A stretch of DNA of 64,000 bases from Pseudomonas cannabina (GCF_900100365.1 NZ_FNKU01000001.1:3596001-3660000), one strand, 5' to 3'. Shown: positions 36,963-45,135, counted from the stretch's first letter. A program made the numbers and translations. Notes: generated by a model not told the origin, from the sequence alone.

Positions 36963-37061
36963 GGAGGCGCTGATTTATTCGATTTTTCGTCCCTGCAACG
37001 CTCTGGAGGCCTTGATTTATCTGGGGGCAACAGCTGGGTTTTAGAATAAATCAGCGTCTCC
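36963..37061 (+). mobile_element. 99-bp MITE, copy 2 (at the edge of the IS5-family element)
   Basis: It is identical by eye to the copy at 34375-34473 and bounded by TTAG (36959-36962 and 37062-37065). The last base of the right duplication is the first base of the adjacent IS, which indicates that the MITE inserted after that IS was already there. Confidence 0.9.
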
Positions 37062-37064
37062 TTA

Positions 37065-38242
37065 GAGGGTGTAGACAAAATCATGTAGTGAGTCGGCGCG
37101 CGAGTATTCGAGCCTCGGCCAACCAAACCCATGCCTCGCTTACCGCAAAAAGGCGATCATGATGCATGATCAGTCGCCGAGCTCTCTCATTCCAGGCATG
37201 AGTTCGCTCCACTACCCATCGCTTGGGCATGACCACAAATCCAGTCTGAACAGGCTCCACGGAAAATAGATCGCCTTGTTCAGAGTGCCATTGCCCTGTT
37301 CTTCTGTTATTCGGGCCACGGATCACTTGAACATCGATAGCGTGCAGTTGATGGGTGCGCTGTGCCCATTTTCCTGCGTACGCACTATCAACAAAAAGCG
37401 TGCTCAGTGACGGATATTTTTCCTTCGAGTACGCCACCGCATCATCCGCCGCGTCACGATCCTGCACGCTTGCAGCACTGATACTGACAGCCAGCAGCAG
37501 GCCCAATGTATCGACAATCAGACTTCGTTTACGCCCCTTCACTTTTTTGCCTGCGTCGTAGCCGCTGTCACCGCCTTGAGGAGAACTGCGGGTCGACTGT
37601 GAATCCAGGATCGCTGCTGACGGGCTGTCAGCGCGTTCTTCCCGCTCACGCCATTGAGCTCGCAAGCGATCATGCATTTGCTCGAACTTGCCTTGAGCGC
37701 TCCACCGGCGGAACGTTTTGTAGACATTGTCCCAATGAGGAAAATCGCGGGGTAGCATTCGCCATGAGCACCCCGTGCGTACGACATAGCAACAGGCTTC
37801 CAGCAACGTGCGCCGAGAGTGAAGCGGTGGCACTCCTCGTCCGCCCTGGCTTTCAAACAGGTCGGCGACCAGTGCCCACTCGGTATCTGTCAAGCAACTC
37901 GGATATAGCTGCTCCGGCAGTTGGCGGCGGTGGGTTTCATTGTAGCCATAGGCTTTATTAGGTTCAGGTGACTGAAAACTTCCCTTGGCCCGCTGCTTTA
38001 CACGCGTAATCCCTGCCATTTTCAACGCTCTTGCAAAGGTGTCGGGATGCGCAGTGATACCGGTTTCGGCGAAGAATACGAGCGCCAATTCGGCCTGGCT
38101 GGAATAGGGCTGTGCATGAGCGAGTTTCACCAGCACGGGATAGTGCTCGGCGGCAATCGAGCGAGGACGTCCGGTTTTAGGCATGGCTTGAGGGCTATTC
38201 AGACAAGGGAGTGAAAGTTTAATTTATTTTGTCTACACCCTC
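37065..38242 (-). mobile_element. IS5-family (IS427-like) insertion sequence
   Basis: The 1178-bp element has 17-bp perfect terminal repeats, GAGGGTGTAGACAAAAT and its complement. It is bounded by TA on each side (37063-37064 and 38243-38244), a target size used by the IS427 group, although two bases can match by chance. It separates the ATPase remnant from the DUF2075 gene. Confidence 0.88.
37081..38184 (-). CDS. IS5-family transposase (DUF4096-type, IS427-like)
   Basis: The 367-residue protein has an N-terminal helix-turn-helix-like region (QPYSSQAELALVFFAETGITAHP), a DUF4096-like domain (CLTDTEWALVADLFES...) and a DDE domain with AILDSQSTRSSPQGG, TLFVDSAYAGKW and RWVVERTHAW. In many IS427 relatives the transposase is split by frameshift; here one frame covers all of it. 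It looks intact. Confidence 0.88.
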   Translation of the reverse strand: MPKTGRPRSIAAEHYPVLVKLAHAQPYSSQAELALVFFAETGITAHPDTFARALKMAGITRVKQRAKGSFQSPEPNKAYGYNETHRRQLPEQLYPSCLTDTEWALVADLFESQGGRGVPPLHSRRTLLEACCYVVRTGCSWRMLPRDFPHWDNVYKTFRRWSAQGKFEQMHDRLRAQWREREERADSPSAAILDSQSTRSSPQGGDSGYDAGKKVKGRKRSLIVDTLGLLLAVSISAASVQDRDAADDAVAYSKEKYPSLSTLFVDSAYAGKWAQRTHQLHAIDVQVIRGPNNRRTGQWHSEQGDLFSVEPVQTGFVVMPKRWVVERTHAWNERARRLIMHHDRLFAVSEAWVWLAEARILARRLTT

Positions 38243-38254
38243 TAAGGACCACCT

Positions 38255-40126
38255 GTGATCGTATACGCTGCGACCAAACAGCAGTTTCTCAAAGACAGCG
38301 ATAACGACGACATTGAAGAAGTGATTCTCAGGCATTTCAAAGAAGCCACTGGAAAGAAGGTTGGCGCTTCGGAAATCAAATCCTGGCAGGGATCATTGAC
38401 TTACATGGCGAGGGTTCTAAGGGACGACGGCCTACCCAGCGACGCAGGTTTGGCCATCGAACTGCATATCCCCCAGTCATCGAAACGCATCGATTTTTTA
38501 CTGACCGGCCGCGATGAGCATCAAGCCAAAAATGCGGTGTTGATTGAGCTAAAGCAGTGGAGCAAGGCCATCGCGACGTCAAAGGATGCCATCGTAAAAA
38601 CGGCATTGGGCGGCAGCCAAGTTGAGACGATTCATCCCTCTTATCAGGTTTGGTCGTACGCCGCGCTGCTGGAGGGCTTTAACGAAGCCGTCTACGACAA
38701 AAGCATCGAGGTTCGTCCCTGTGCCTATTTGCATAACTATGTCAGTGACGGCGTCATAAATTCTGCTCACTACGAACCCTATACCAGCAAAGCACCGTTG
38801 TTCCTGAAAGGCCCTGCAGAGCTCGAAAAACTGAGAAGCTTCCTGAAGAAACACATCGTTCACGGCGATAACAAAGAGGTACTTTACGAGCTTTCGAACG
38901 GAAAAATCCGCCCCTCCAAAGCCTTGTCTGAAGCCCTGAGTGGCCTAATGAAAGGCAAGCCTGAGTTCATATTGATCGATGATCAAAAGGCAATTTTCGA
39001 GTCCGCTCTCGCGGCAGCGAGCCAAGCGACTATCGATGCACCTAAGGTATTGATTATTGAGGGTGGTCCGGGTACCGGAAAGACGGTATTGGCAATTAAC
39101 TTATTGGTAAGGCTAACCGCCTTGAGCCTGTTGAGTAAATATGTGTCAAAAAATGCCGCCCCACGCAAAGTATACGAAAGTAAGTTGATAGGCACCGTAA
39201 AGCGAACCCATTTCTCTAATTTCTTTTCCGGTTCGGGTGCATTTATTGATACCGAATCTAATACGTATGATGCGCTGATCGTCGATGAGGCTCATCGGCT
39301 CAATGAAAAAAGCGGCTTGTACGGAAACCTTGGAGAAAACCAAATCAAGGAGCTGATCGACTCAGCGAAATGCTCCATCTTCTTTATCGACGAAGACCAG
39401 CGCGTGACCCTGAGCGACATCGGTAGCAAGCAGGCGATCCGCGCCTTTGCCAACGCCAAAGGCGCAACCGTGGAAGAGTACGTACTGTCATCCCAGTTCC
39501 GTTGCAGTGGCTCTGACGGCTACGTTGCATGGTTGGACAACGTATTGGAGATTCGCCCAACGGCCCACCCCCTACTCGACACCAGCGACTATGAGTTCAA
39601 GGTGTTCGATTCGCCTCAAGCCATGCATGCCGCTATCGAGCAGAAAAATCACGGCAACAAGGCTCGCGTTGTTGCGGGGTACTGCTGGCCTTGGCTCAGC
39701 AAAAAAGACCCCAAGGCTTCAGATATTGTTATCGGCGACGACTACGCACGCCAATGGAATCTGGATCAGGACGGTAGCCTATGGATTATCGCTGAAAACT
39801 CAATCGAACAGGTGGGGTGCATCCATACCTGTCAGGGTCTTGAGGTGGATTACATAGGAGTGATCATCGGGCCGGATCTGGTAGTGCGGAACGGGCAAGT
39901 GGTGACATCGCCACATGACCGAGATAAGCATGACAAGTCGATTCGAGGTTGGAAAAAGTTGATGAAGGAGCAACCTGCCCTGGCGCAACAGGAAACAGAC
40001 CTGATAATTAAAAACACCTATCGAACGTTGATGACCCGTGGAATGAAGGGCTGCTTTCTGTACTGCACCGACCCAGAGACCGCACAGTACTTTGCCGGTA
40101 GGCTTGCCGGAGACAGTCACGACTGA
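38255..40126 (+). CDS. DUF2075 helicase with N-terminal PD-(D/E)XK-like nuclease region
   Basis: The 623-residue protein starts with GTG at 38255 (MIVYAATKQQF), eight bases after AAGGA. Residues 60-140 carry a PD-(D/E)XK-type pattern: Asp80 in RIDFLL, Glu98-x-Lys100 in LIELKQW, and a following Q-x(3)-Y. The DUF2075 (Schlafen group 3-like) superfamily 1 helicase follows: Walker A GGPGTGKT (270-277), Walker B DEAH (344-347), SSQFRCSGSD, HTCQGLEVDYIGVIIG and TYRTLMTRGMKGC. Such proteins are frequent in defence islands. The gene is intact, starts 12 bases after an IS end, and may be driven from it. A function in phage defence is inference. Confidence 0.82.
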   Translation: MIVYAATKQQFLKDSDNDDIEEVILRHFKEATGKKVGASEIKSWQGSLTYMARVLRDDGLPSDAGLAIELHIPQSSKRIDFLLTGRDEHQAKNAVLIELKQWSKAIATSKDAIVKTALGGSQVETIHPSYQVWSYAALLEGFNEAVYDKSIEVRPCAYLHNYVSDGVINSAHYEPYTSKAPLFLKGPAELEKLRSFLKKHIVHGDNKEVLYELSNGKIRPSKALSEALSGLMKGKPEFILIDDQKAIFESALAAASQATIDAPKVLIIEGGPGTGKTVLAINLLVRLTALSLLSKYVSKNAAPRKVYESKLIGTVKRTHFSNFFSGSGAFIDTESNTYDALIVDEAHRLNEKSGLYGNLGENQIKELIDSAKCSIFFIDEDQRVTLSDIGSKQAIRAFANAKGATVEEYVLSSQFRCSGSDGYVAWLDNVLEIRPTAHPLLDTSDYEFKVFDSPQAMHAAIEQKNHGNKARVVAGYCWPWLSKKDPKASDIVIGDDYARQWNLDQDGSLWIIAENSIEQVGCIHTCQGLEVDYIGVIIGPDLVVRNGQVVTSPHDRDKHDKSIRGWKKLMKEQPALAQQETDLIIKNTYRTLMTRGMKGCFLYCTDPETAQYFAGRLAGDSHD

Positions 40127-40185
40127 CGATCTATAAAAACCGTGGGCAAGCATGGTGACTGTCGTTAAATCTGAAGACGTTCAAG

Positions 40186-40217
40186 AAGAAACGCCTCGGC
40201 AGGTCGGGGCGTTTTCT
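40186..40217. terminator. Terminator between the DUF2075 gene and the amidase gene
   Basis: Arms AAGAAACGCC and GGCGTTTTCTT enclose a loop of about ten bases between two convergent genes, with T-rich ends usable in both directions. Confidence 0.65.
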
Positions 40218-40236
40218 TCGGTATCCCAAACTGCGC

Positions 40237-41688
40237 TTACTCCCCACACCCACCAACCCCCGGCACCCGCCCCCGCCAAGGCCTCACCCGCTCCAACTGC
40301 CCAGCCAACCCCAGCAACACCCCCTCCTCCCCAAACCGCCCAGCAAAATGCGCCCCCATCGGCAGCCCCGCCGCACTCCAAACCAACGGCACCGACATCG
40401 CCGGCTGACCACTCGCGTTGAACAGCGCCGCAAAAGGCGAATACCGATGCGAGCGCTCGATCATGTCCTCAAGGCTCAGGCTCATGTCCGGCACCACAAG
40501 CTCGCCAATGCGCGCTGGCTCGCGTGTCAGTACTGGCGAGAGGATCACGTCGTAATCCTGCATGAACGTTGCCAGTTGGCGACCCAGGGCGTGTATCCAT
40601 TCGACGGCGGCTGTGTATTGCGCGCCGCTGACGTTGCCTTTGTCGCGCAGGATGATGCGTGTGCGGGCTTCCAGTTCGGCGTCCTGCACGTCAAAACCGC
40701 GCATGCGTCCCAGCATGTCGACGTGGTTGCGGGTGTTGGCGCCGATGATGGTGAAGACGTGGTCGAGGAATTCCGGCAAGACGATTGGCAGGCTGACCGG
40801 TTCGATGCGGTGCCCGAGTGACTCGCACAATTGCGCGGCCTCGCGCACGGCGGCCAGGCTCTCCGGTGAGGTTGGCCAGGTGCCTGATTGTTCGATGAGC
40901 GCGATGCGCAGGGTGCCGGGGTCGCGTTGGGCGGCGCTGGCGTAAGACTGGCTCTGAACCGGGCCTGCGTAAGGCTCGCCAAGGTCCATGCCGGCCGTGG
41001 CGTCGAGCAGGGCTGCGCTGTCGCGTACGGTCAGGGTGATGGCGTGCGCGGTGCTCAAACCAGCCCAGCCCTCGCCGACCATCGGGCCGGACGGCATCAG
41101 GCCACGGCTGGGTTTGAAGCCGAATACGCCGCAGCAGGACGCCGGCACTCTCAATGAGCCACCGCCGTCGTTGCCGTGGGCGAAGGGCACTACCCGCGCT
41201 GCGACGAGTGCGGCAGCTCCGCCGCTTGAACCTCCGGCGCTGTACTCGAGGTTCCACGGGTTGCGGGTCGCGCCGAAGCGTGTGGACTCGGTGGAATACG
41301 ACGTGCCGAATTCCGGTGCAGTGGTGGTCCCGGCAAGCACGCAACCGGCACGCCTCAGGCGGCTGACCACTTCAGCTTCAAAAGGGGCGCGAAACTCGCC
41401 CATAGCTAGGGAGCCATTGCTCATCCGTGCGCCGTGGACCGGGGTGAACAGGTCTTTGATGAGCGTCGGTACGCCCGCGAAAACGCCTTGGCTTTTTGCC
41501 GCGTCCAGTGCCGCGCTACGGGCCGAGTCGTACAGTCGCTCGGCAACGGCGTTGAGCTGCGGTTCGACGTGCTCGATGCGCTGAATCACCGCCTCAAGCA
41601 GATCGATCGGCTGGACCTCGCCGCGCCGGACCCATTCGGCCAGGCCGGTCGCATCTTCATCGTTCAACAAGTTCTGAATGTCTTTCAT
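40237..41688 (-). CDS. Amidase signature family hydrolase
   Basis: The 483-residue protein belongs to the amidase signature family, which hydrolyses amides with a Ser-cisSer-Lys triad. The triad is visible: Lys78 in GVPTLIKDL, Ser154/155 in AGGSSGGAAA and nucleophile Ser178 in GNDGGGSLRVPAS. It has no signal peptide, so it acts in the cytoplasm. It starts about 48 bases after an outer-membrane protein gene and probably forms an operon with it and an AraC regulator. It lacks the GatBC context, so a catabolic amidase is likelier than GatA. Substrate unknown. Confidence 0.9.
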   Translation of the reverse strand: MKDIQNLLNDEDATGLAEWVRRGEVQPIDLLEAVIQRIEHVEPQLNAVAERLYDSARSAALDAAKSQGVFAGVPTLIKDLFTPVHGARMSNGSLAMGEFRAPFEAEVVSRLRRAGCVLAGTTTAPEFGTSYSTESTRFGATRNPWNLEYSAGGSSGGAAALVAARVVPFAHGNDGGGSLRVPASCCGVFGFKPSRGLMPSGPMVGEGWAGLSTAHAITLTVRDSAALLDATAGMDLGEPYAGPVQSQSYASAAQRDPGTLRIALIEQSGTWPTSPESLAAVREAAQLCESLGHRIEPVSLPIVLPEFLDHVFTIIGANTRNHVDMLGRMRGFDVQDAELEARTRIILRDKGNVSGAQYTAAVEWIHALGRQLATFMQDYDVILSPVLTREPARIGELVVPDMSLSLEDMIERSHRYSPFAALFNASGQPAMSVPLVWSAAGLPMGAHFAGRFGEEGVLLGLAGQLERVRPWRGRVPGVGGCGE

Positions 41689-41735
41689 ATGAAGGTTCCT
41701 GATAATTGGAAAAGATCGTCTGTCTCGTAACCGCT

Positions 41736-42668
41736 CTAAAAACTGTGGCCCACCCGTAACGCCACGGTGTAACCCTCGGAGCGGTTGCGCGCGCCGAATT
41801 CCTTATAGAGGTGAAACCACGCCGCTGGCATGCCGGGCGTGAAGTAGCTGATCGCGGGACCGGCTGCTAGCACTCGGGCGCGGTTGCCGGTGTCTAGCCC
41901 AGGCGCATCGTCATCGGAGAATTGCCGGTAATAGAACCCGCCCAGCCCCAGCGTGAAAGGCCCTGCGTGCTGGCCCACGGCAAACTCGTGACGGTATTCG
42001 ACGCCGTTCTTGTAGTCCGTCGCCGGGTTGCGGGTGTTGAAGTCCGTCTGAAAACTGCTGGACACCTCAAAGCCGCTGTCGGTGATGTAGGTCGCGTTGA
42101 CGGTGGGCGAAAACGTCCAGTGATTCACCCCCGGCGAGATCAGCCGATTTTTGTCGTAGTCGCCGGTGGGGGCCTGAACCTGCATCCGCGCGTTCACGAA
42201 CAGGTTGGGGGAAAGATCCCATTGCAGTATGAGCGGCGATACTGAAATGTCGGCCATCCTGAACGGGTCCGCCTTCAGGTCCAGCGGGCCGCGAGGCGTC
42301 TGAACCCGGAACGAGGCATCCATCTGGAAGAACGGCACCGCCACGCTGTAGCCATAGCGCGCGCCCAGTATTCTGTAATCGGTCATGCGAAAGTACGCAG
42401 CACCGATGGACAGAACGTCCAGTGAAAAATTGTTGTCCAGCGCGCGGCCGTGGCGGTCTTTCTGCACATTGGCCGAGTAGAACGCCACGCGCATCCCCAG
42501 CGTACCGACCGGGGTCGACGCTGGCAGCATGCCAGCACCAAAATCGTACTCACCGAAAGACGTGGTGGGTGCGCCGTTTTCGGTTGCCTGAACCGTAGCA
42601 CCAAGGCTCATCAGGCCGAGCGTCAAGAAGGTGAAGCGTCTGATATTGGAATTATTGTTATGACTCAT
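41736..42668 (-). CDS. Outer-membrane protein, phenol-degradation (MetA-pathway)/SphA-like family
   Basis: The 310-residue precursor has a signal peptide (hydrophobic FTFLTLGLMSLGATVQA, cleavage near Ala28) and a beta-barrel pattern of alternating residues, ending in HSF, an outer-membrane assembly signal. Features such as YDFGAGMLPASTPVG, VNHWTFSPTVNATY and YRHEFAVGQ recall the PF13557 family of porin-like proteins linked with aromatic or hydrophobic substrate uptake. It lies between the AraC gene and the amidase gene and probably carries that enzyme's substrate; this is inference. Confidence 0.8.
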   Translation of the reverse strand: MSHNNNSNIRRFTFLTLGLMSLGATVQATENGAPTTSFGEYDFGAGMLPASTPVGTLGMRVAFYSANVQKDRHGRALDNNFSLDVLSIGAAYFRMTDYRILGARYGYSVAVPFFQMDASFRVQTPRGPLDLKADPFRMADISVSPLILQWDLSPNLFVNARMQVQAPTGDYDKNRLISPGVNHWTFSPTVNATYITDSGFEVSSSFQTDFNTRNPATDYKNGVEYRHEFAVGQHAGPFTLGLGGFYYRQFSDDDAPGLDTGNRARVLAAGPAISYFTPGMPAAWFHLYKEFGARNRSEGYTVALRVGHSF

Positions 42669-42736
42669 CGCATGCCCCTGACCACAAAGGTGGTGGGGTC
42701 ATGCTATTGAGCCATGCTGTGTGCCGTTATCCGTTT

Positions 42737-43729
42737 TCAGCAAAGATGTGTGCGCTGTAACGTCTGCGACGGCGTTTCTCCGAACAGCGTCCGGTAGTCA
42801 CTGGAAAAACGGCTCAGGTGCCAGAAACCCCAGCGCGCGGCGACCGTCTGCACGAGTTCGGCCCGGCTGCTTTCACGCAACTCGCGCCTCGCTGCATTGA
42901 GGCGCAACGTGCGCAGAAAAGCCACAGGATTGATGCCCAGCGTCTCCTGAAAACAGTACTGAAGTTTGCGACGACTGGTGCCGATGTGGTTGCACACATC
43001 GAGGATCGACAGCGGTTCGTCCAGATGCGCCAAGGCATAATCGCGTGCCCGATCCACCATTCTCTTGCGCGCGGTGGGATTGAGCGGCGGTGCCTGATCA
43101 GGCGCCACCAGTTCCAGCACCTGCAACATCACAGCATCCCGAATGCCACGCCGGATCGAATCGTACTCAAGCTTTTGCAGGCACGCCTGCTCGCCATTCA
43201 ACAGGTTATCGAACAGCGCCGTGAACCTCGTGCGGACGGTCGGATCGGCCAAACGGTAACACTTGGGAAGATCGGTAATTTCGAAACGACTGCCCTGACG
43301 TTCCAGCGCATGAGCCAGGGCACCCTCTTCGATCGCCACCCCCAGGGCGTCCAGTTGCAGCGGCGTGCTCAATTCCGGAAGATTCTCGCCGTGCGCGACG
43401 ATCAGGCTGGGCTCATGGAGTGTGTGCCCTGCGCAGAACGCCGGACCGTTGGCACTCAAGGGCAACGCAAAAACAATCGCGCCCTTCCAGGCCATGCCGC
43501 TCTTGATCAAGGCCTGATTAGAGCGGTCGCGGACAAACTGCAGCCAGTCCGAACGGAACTCCGTCAGCTCGCCTGCAAAGCCACCGGGCGTCAATTGATC
43601 GTAACGAACCTGCCAGCCGCCAAGATTGCGACCGTGCTCGTCGATGTCGCAGGTTTGAAAACGCTGCAAATGAGGTCGTGGTGCAGCCTCATTCGGGACA
43701 GTGTCTATTGCCACATTATTGTTGTTCAT
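42737..43729 (-). CDS. AraC-family transcriptional regulator
   Basis: The 330-residue protein has an N-terminal sensor region (about 1-215) and a C-terminal double HTH of AraC/XylS type (SILDVCNHIGTSRRKLQYCFQETLGINP and the following AARREL...SRFSSDYRTLFGETPSQTLQ). The N-terminal part resembles regulators such as those of ethanolamine use (EutR) and cupin-like AraC_binding_2 proteins. The ATG at 43729 (MNNNNVAID) is used; the frame to 43756 starts within the adjacent IS. The IS5 element inserted 14 bases upstream probably removed its own promoter. Confidence 0.88.
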   Translation of the reverse strand: MNNNNVAIDTVPNEAAPRPHLQRFQTCDIDEHGRNLGGWQVRYDQLTPGGFAGELTEFRSDWLQFVRDRSNQALIKSGMAWKGAIVFALPLSANGPAFCAGHTLHEPSLIVAHGENLPELSTPLQLDALGVAIEEGALAHALERQGSRFEITDLPKCYRLADPTVRTRFTALFDNLLNGEQACLQKLEYDSIRRGIRDAVMLQVLELVAPDQAPPLNPTARKRMVDRARDYALAHLDEPLSILDVCNHIGTSRRKLQYCFQETLGINPVAFLRTLRLNAARRELRESSRAELVQTVAARWGFWHLSRFSSDYRTLFGETPSQTLQRTHLC

Positions 43730-43814
43730 CAGCCTTGCCCTAAGGAGGCGCTGCAAAAATAGCCAACTGTCCCCACCCTTGGCACACTAAGTTCCTTCAA
43801 CAGCCTCCCTCTCC

Positions 43815-44807
43815 GTGAGCGTTACGCGCGTGCAGAAGACCTTCTCCGAACTCGAATATACCGGCAAGAAAAAGCAGACTCGCCGAGATCGCTTCCTGGC
43901 TGACCTTGAACAGTTGGTGCCCTGGGCCCTGCTGGAGGCGCAAGTGGCGCCGTTTTATAGCAACACCGCAGGCAAGCGCGGACGCCCTGCGATAGGGGTG
44001 TCGCGCATGTTGCGCATGTACGTCGTGCAGCAGTGTTTCGGTTTCTCCGATGAAGGTTGCGAAGATGCCGTCTACGACAGCCAGGCCATCCGCGGTTTTA
44101 TGAGTATCGACCTGGGTCGCGAGTCTGCACCGGATGCCACCACCTTGCTGCGTTTTCGCCGCTTGCTGGAAGTCCATCAGCTAACCCGGCTGCTGTTTGA
44201 AACGATTAACCAGCATCTGGCCAGCCGGGGGCTGCTGCTCAAGGAAGGCACTATCGTCGACGCTACTCTGATCGCCGCGCCGCCCTCGGTCAAGAACCGA
44301 GAAGGCAAGCGTGATCCTGAGATGCATCAGGCCAGGAAAGGCAATCAATGGCACTTTGGGATGAAGGCCCACATTGGTGTAGACGCCACGTCGGGGCTGG
44401 TGCACAGCGTAGTAGGGACGGCCGCTAACGTGGCGGATGTCACCCAGGTTGGCCAGTTGCTTCACGGTGACGAAACCTATGTTTCGGGTGACGCTGGATA
44501 CACCGGTGCGGCCAAGCGACCGGAGCATGCTGAACGGGACGTTATCTGGTCGATTGCAGAACGGCCAAGCAGTTACAAGCAGCACGGCGAAGGCAGCGTG
44601 CTGTATCGGGTCAAGCGCAAAATTGAATATGCCAAGGCGCAACTGCGTGCCAAGGTCGAGCACCCCTTCCAGGTAATCAAGGTGCGCTTCAATCATCGCA
44701 AGGTTCGCTACCGTGGGCTGGAAAAGAATACAGCGCAGTTGTTCAGTTTGTTTGGGTTGGCCAATCTGATGCTGGCCAAGCGGTATTTACAACAGACGGC
44801 AGGATAA
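43815..44807 (+). CDS. IS5-family transposase
   Basis: The 330-residue transposase has the DUF772 N-terminal domain (GRPAIGVSRMLRMYVVQQCFGFSDEGCEDAVYDS), and the DDE domain with TIVDATLIAAPPSVKNR, SGDAGYTGAAKR and a C-terminal YRVKRKIEYAKAQLRAKVEHPFQ with the catalytic Glu. Start is GTG at 43815; a second GTG at 43830 is also possible. It appears intact and could act on the MITEs in trans. Confidence 0.9.
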   Translation: MSVTRVQKTFSELEYTGKKKQTRRDRFLADLEQLVPWALLEAQVAPFYSNTAGKRGRPAIGVSRMLRMYVVQQCFGFSDEGCEDAVYDSQAIRGFMSIDLGRESAPDATTLLRFRRLLEVHQLTRLLFETINQHLASRGLLLKEGTIVDATLIAAPPSVKNREGKRDPEMHQARKGNQWHFGMKAHIGVDATSGLVHSVVGTAANVADVTQVGQLLHGDETYVSGDAGYTGAAKRPEHAERDVIWSIAERPSSYKQHGEGSVLYRVKRKIEYAKAQLRAKVEHPFQVIKVRFNHRKVRYRGLEKNTAQLFSLFGLANLMLAKRYLQQTAG

Positions 44808-44813
44808 ATCCGT

Positions 44814-44842
44814 CTGAAAGGCGGGACTGGCCCGCCTTTCAG
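44814..44842 (+). terminator. Hairpin after the IS5 transposase
   Basis: Twelve-base arms CTGAAAGGCGGG and CCCGCCTTTCAG with a five-base loop lie seven bases after the transposase stop; the T-run is short. Confidence 0.6.
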
Positions 44843-44956
44843 CAAAATGAGGGCAGAAATCTGCTCGAGAAACGTAAAATAAGGCCGGCAGGTTGAAAAA
44901 AACCGGCTTGGAAATGGGGACGGTGCGAACGGGTTAATTGTTCAGCGTCTCCCTAA

Positions 44957-45081
44957 GACGTTTCAAGGTCACAAGATCAACTGAACGCAAGTTTCATTCC
45001 GGTGGCGCAGGGTCTGGAAGATTTGTACCGAAAACGGTCAGGTCATTCCCCTTTTTAGAGTCACGGCCCGTCAAATAGTAG
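44957..45081. other. Non-coding stretch right of the IS5 element
   Basis: About 125 bases with no gene or strong repeat. It was next to the AraC gene before the IS arrived and may contain the separated AraC promoter. Confidence 0.4.
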
Positions 45082-45107
45082 AGAAAGACGCCTTAAGGCG
45101 TCTTTCT
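45082..45107. terminator. Palindromic terminator after the monooxygenase gene
   Basis: A 26-base perfect palindrome with arms AGAAAGACGCCTT. It lies 28 bases past the stop codon of the minus-strand monooxygenase and can act in both directions, with TCTTTCT as the T-rich end. Confidence 0.75.
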
Positions 45108-45135
45108 TAAACCGTACGCACAATCCCCACCTACC

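Larger units (their letters stand above)
43744..44952 (+). mobile_element. IS5-family insertion sequence upstream of the AraC gene
   Basis: The 1209-bp element starts GGAGGCGCTGCAAAAATAG and ends TTCAGCGTCTCC, imperfect inverted repeats, and is bounded by CTAA (43740-43743 and 44953-44956), the YTAR target of the IS5 group. Its ten-base tips, including the G/A difference at position 5, equal those of the two MITEs in the window. Confidence 0.92.

Noticed and set aside
40165..40182. Similarity between ATCTGAAGACGTTCAAG here and ATCTAAAGACGTCCAAG after ssrA, as a possible attR
   Set aside because: The match lies outside the tmRNA 3' end, is short, and the expected T-arm and CCA sequence is absent next to it; it may be chance similarity of two terminator regions.
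40152..40421. Pro/Ala-rich 89-codon frame on plus after the DUF2075 gene
   Set aside because: It overlaps the amidase C terminus and is a by-product of its codon use; it also crosses a terminator.
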